A stretch of DNA of 64,000 nt from contig NZ_JBNAGF010000002.1 in NCBI RefSeq assembly GCF_049801055.1, positions 186,001 to 250,000 on the forward strand, read 5' to 3'. Below, piece by piece: positions 61,665 to 64,000 of this stretch. Each line of letters starts with the position of its first letter. The first letter of the stretch is position 1. Origin of the DNA: JBNAGF01 sp049801055. GTDB lineage: Bacteria; Pseudomonadota; Alphaproteobacteria; Rhodobacterales; Rhodobacteraceae. The notes under the pieces were generated by a model. The model saw only the letters and a program-made list of their open reading frames with translations. It was not told the origin of the DNA and did no database searches. A program made the translations under genes and the position numbers.

Positions 61665-62848
61665 CCTCGCTGGCCTTGCGCAACCTGTTTCGTGATCGGT
61701 TCTTTTTGCTCTGTAATATCGCGGTGATGGTGGGAATACTTGTGCCGCTTCTGGTGCTTGTGGGGGTCAAAAACGGTGTTTATTCCGCCCTTATCGGTGA
61801 AATGCAGCGTGATCCGGCCAGTCTTCAAATCGACACCAGCGGCAACGTGACATTGAGCGAAGCTGAAATAGCCCCGCTGCGCGATTGGCCCGAAGTGGCA
61901 TTTCTGACGCCCAAGGTGCGCTCGCAGTTCGATTATGTGAATGTGCGCGCAGCGGGCGGGCGGACGATCCGTCCGGCGCTGCTTGTGCCTTCGGGCAAGG
62001 GCGATCCGGTGCTTGCCGGAGGGGCTCTGGACGGTTTGCAGGTGGCGGTGTCCGCAATTCTTGCGGGTGTGCTTGAACTTGCAGAGGGAGACCAATTGCA
62101 GCTGATCACGCAGGCCGAGGACCGTCCCCGTCAGCTGGTTCTGGACGTTGAACTGGTCAAGGTTCTGCCGGAACACGCTGTTGCGGGGCGAGCGGTTCTG
62201 GCACCCTTCGCACTGCTCGACCTCGTCGAAGCCTTTTATGACGCCTACAGCTTGCCGGACTACGGCATCCAAGGATCCCGTGATCTGGCGGAGCGGGCGC
62301 CGGCTTACGCCGGAGTTCGACTATTTGCACGCGAACTGAAAGACGTCGCGCCATTGCAGTCCCGGGTCGAAGCGGTTCTGGGCGTCGCCGCGACGTCGCA
62401 GGCACGGGACGTAGAAGCCTTGTTGGGGCTTGGTCGCAAACTGGATCTGGCCCTTGGTTTCACGGCCGCTCTGGCTGCAATCGGGTTGGGGGCGGCGCTG
62501 AGTCTCGGCTTCTGGTCCGATGTCATGCGAAAACGGATGGTGCTGGCCTGTATCGCACTGGTCGGTGTCCCGGGGCGGAAACTTGCGTTCTTTCCAGTTG
62601 TGCAGGCTCTTGTGACGGCGACCGCCGGGTTGGTGGTGTCCTTCGGTCTCTACCTCTTGGCAGGACGGGCCGCTGCCCGGCTGTTCGGGGACGGTTTGCC
62701 GGATGGAGCACCCTTGACGGTGATCCCGCCGGGGCAGGGCGCTTTGATCTGCCTTTGTGTTCTGGCGCTGGCATTGGGATCGGCGATGCTGGCGGCCTGG
62801 CGGGCATTGCATCTGGACCCGGCATCAGTTCTGCGCGAGGTGACGTGA
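61655..62848 (+). CDS. ABC transporter permease, FtsX/MacB type
   Basis: The 397-residue permease begins LRNLFRDRFFLLCNIAVMVG, a first membrane helix, followed by a periplasmic domain (about residues 45-250) and three C-terminal helices. The FtsX-like loop near MRKRMVLACIALVGVPGRKLAF is present. It belongs to the class that transmits ATP-driven motion to periplasmic partners rather than transporting a solute through the membrane. The next gene starts on its stop codon (TGATG). Confidence 0.85.
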   Translation: MLIASLALRNLFRDRFFLLCNIAVMVGILVPLLVLVGVKNGVYSALIGEMQRDPASLQIDTSGNVTLSEAEIAPLRDWPEVAFLTPKVRSQFDYVNVRAAGGRTIRPALLVPSGKGDPVLAGGALDGLQVAVSAILAGVLELAEGDQLQLITQAEDRPRQLVLDVELVKVLPEHAVAGRAVLAPFALLDLVEAFYDAYSLPDYGIQGSRDLAERAPAYAGVRLFARELKDVAPLQSRVEAVLGVAATSQARDVEALLGLGRKLDLALGFTAALAAIGLGAALSLGFWSDVMRKRMVLACIALVGVPGRKLAFFPVVQALVTATAGLVVSFGLYLLAGRAAARLFGDGLPDGAPLTVIPPGQGALICLCVLALALGSAMLAAWRALHLDPASVLREVT

Positions 62849-64000
62849 TGCGGCTGCTCGCCATTCTCGGAATCCTCTGGGCCGGGCCGGCAGCGGCTCA
62901 GGACCCTTGGCCGGTCGATTTGACCGATCCCGGTGCCGAGATCAGCCCGTCAGATCTTGTGCTTCCCATGCCATGCGGTGCGGCAATGGCCTTCCAGAAA
63001 GTCGAGGTGCCACCGGAAGGGGAAGGTCCCTTGGCTGACCGGCGTTTGCGGTTGGGGCAGTCACTGGATCAAACCGGCTATTCTGACTACCTGCGATCTT
63101 CATTTCTCAGGGGGGCATTCGGTCAGGGCGAGACATCGCATTTCTATATCGCGCGCTACGAGTTGACACAGGGCCAGTATCGCGCCTTGGGCGGTGATTG
63201 CACAACACCGACCCGCGCTGACCGGCTGGCCAAAGGCGGGTTGAGTTGGCACGAGGCGGTTGAAGTTGCGCGCATCTATACGCAATGGCTGCTCGCCAAT
63301 GCGCCGGATCAGGTTCCGGCAGCCGGGGATCAGCGAGGGTTCCTGCGACTACCGACTGAACCGGAATGGGAGTTTGCGACCCGCGGCGGGGCCCGAGTTG
63401 ATGGCACACGGTTTCCCAACCTGACGTTCTTTTCTCAGGGTGAGATGCGCGACTATGCGTGGCATCAGGCGCCCGGCTCGGCGCGGGGCAAGCTTGGCCC
63501 GGTCGGGCTGCGGCAGCCGAATCCGCTGGGACTCTATGATGTCTATGGAAATGCCGAAGAACTGGTGCTGGAACCCTACCGGATGAATGCACTGGGCCGG
63601 CTGCACGGACAGACCGGCGGTGTGGTGACGCGCGGCGGATCTGTGCTGTCCACTGCGGACCAGATCTATAGCGCCCAACGCACGGAATACCCGCCCTATG
63701 ACCGGCGGACCGGTGCTCCGCTGGCGGCTGCCACCTTTGGACTGCGACTGGTGATCAGCGCGCCGGTTTTCACTTCGGACGCCATGTTGCGGCAGGTTCA
63801 GGAGGAGTGGCAGGCGCTGGCAACAGTTCCTGCTGTTGCGTCAGGCGAGGCAGACGACCCCGAAGCGCAACTGGCCGGGCTGATTGCGGCGGAAACCGAC
63901 CCACGACGTCAGTCTGCGCTGGAGGCCCTGCTGCTGGATCTGCGCCGAAGCCGTGACGACAGCCGCTTGGCTCGAAGCCAGTCGGCCCGCGCCACCCTGC
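62848..64000 (+). CDS. Secreted FGE/sulfatase-modifying-factor-like protein (3' end outside window)
   Basis: The frame starts at ATG 62848, sharing a base with the preceding stop, and stays open to the window end (384 codons). It has a signal peptide (cleavage after AAAQ), then an FGE-like domain (about residues 50-310): YELTQGQYRAL, RLPTEPEWEFATRGGAR, NPLGLYDVYGNAEEL, RGGSVLS and FGLRLV. A helical coil-like segment (~330-384) follows. The cysteine pair needed for formylglycine synthesis is not visible in the C-terminal core (STADQIYSAQRTEYPP), so it is probably a non-catalytic binding module. The window cuts the gene. Confidence 0.85.
   Translation, partial: MRLLAILGILWAGPAAAQDPWPVDLTDPGAEISPSDLVLPMPCGAAMAFQKVEVPPEGEGPLADRRLRLGQSLDQTGYSDYLRSSFLRGAFGQGETSHFYIARYELTQGQYRALGGDCTTPTRADRLAKGGLSWHEAVEVARIYTQWLLANAPDQVPAAGDQRGFLRLPTEPEWEFATRGGARVDGTRFPNLTFFSQGEMRDYAWHQAPGSARGKLGPVGLRQPNPLGLYDVYGNAEELVLEPYRMNALGRLHGQTGGVVTRGGSVLSTADQIYSAQRTEYPPYDRRTGAPLAAATFGLRLVISAPVFTSDAMLRQVQEEWQALATVPAVASGEADDPEAQLAGLIAAETDPRRQSALEALLLDLRRSRDDSRLARSQSARATL

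Noticed and set aside
1..64000. CRISPR arrays, tRNA or rRNA genes, insertion sequences
   Set aside because: No spaced direct repeats, cloverleaf-like sequences, rRNA motifs, transposase genes or terminal inverted repeats were recognised on reading, although short or degenerate elements could be missed without computation.

Overview
The window reads as chromosomal DNA of an alphaproteobacterium of the Rhodobacteraceae (Roseobacter-like). The evidence is the high GC content, lineage-typical small families (DUF4167, DUF3572, DUF1499, DUF2478), a single fused LolC/E-type permease, an HdaA-type replication regulator, the lptF-lptG-lptD-surA-pdxA-rsmA order and the short ProS form. No rRNA, tRNA, insertion sequence, prophage or CRISPR array was seen. 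Genes are dense, and many neighbours overlap by 1-20 nt, so most of the window is operonic.

Layout. 1-7.1 kb: a truncated unknown gene, mazG on the minus strand, an M20 amidohydrolase followed by two tandem ureohydrolases, two small envelope proteins, then prfA-prmC. 7.2-15.6 kb: a DUF4167 protein, then a minus-strand envelope-biogenesis operon (lptF, lptG, lptD, surA-like, pdxA, rsmA). 15.7-30.8 kb: housekeeping genes, including pepA-holC, a membrane aspartic protease, MarC, an ACT protein, an ABC-F ATPase, a VOC/GNAT pair, a TerB-J-domain protein, an EEP phosphohydrolase, Ppx, HdaA with an AI-2E family transporter, a 2OG-Fe(II) oxygenase and proS. 30.8-38.3 kb: an orphan gene with a palindrome at its promoter, a 626-nt gap with strong hairpins, lolCE-lolD, three tandem paralogous cytochromes c, a HELTH lipoprotein, a Tag-like glycosylase and a PaaI thioesterase.

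38.4-48.6 kb: a betaine-type ABC importer (solute-binding protein, ATPase, fused double permease) behind an operator-like palindrome, followed by NnrU, DUF2478, DUF3572 and HAD genes. Then comes a non-pyrrolysine MttB-family methyltransferase, also behind an operator-like inverted repeat, and an H-NOX/diguanylate cyclase pair. The H-NOX protein lacks the canonical heme-ligating histidine.

49.05-64.0 kb (running off the edge): ten same-strand, nearly gapless genes form an SrfABC-like envelope system. They encode a polyproline-linked membrane protein, an SrfA-like domain fused through a membrane helix to a trypsin-like protease, a second SrfA-like membrane protein, SrfB (actin/Hsp70-fold ATPase), SrfC (dynamin-like GTPase), another single-pass membrane protein with a Sel1-like tail, a secreted SH3-vWA protein, a LolD/MacB-like ATPase with an FtsX-type permease, and a secreted formylglycine-generating-enzyme-like protein without the catalytic cysteines. 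Domain content and predicted topology suggest an NTP-driven machine in the cytoplasm coupled across the inner membrane to a protease, a vWA protein and an FGE-like protein in the periplasm. Its function is not known to me, and it is the best candidate here for an undescribed biological system.
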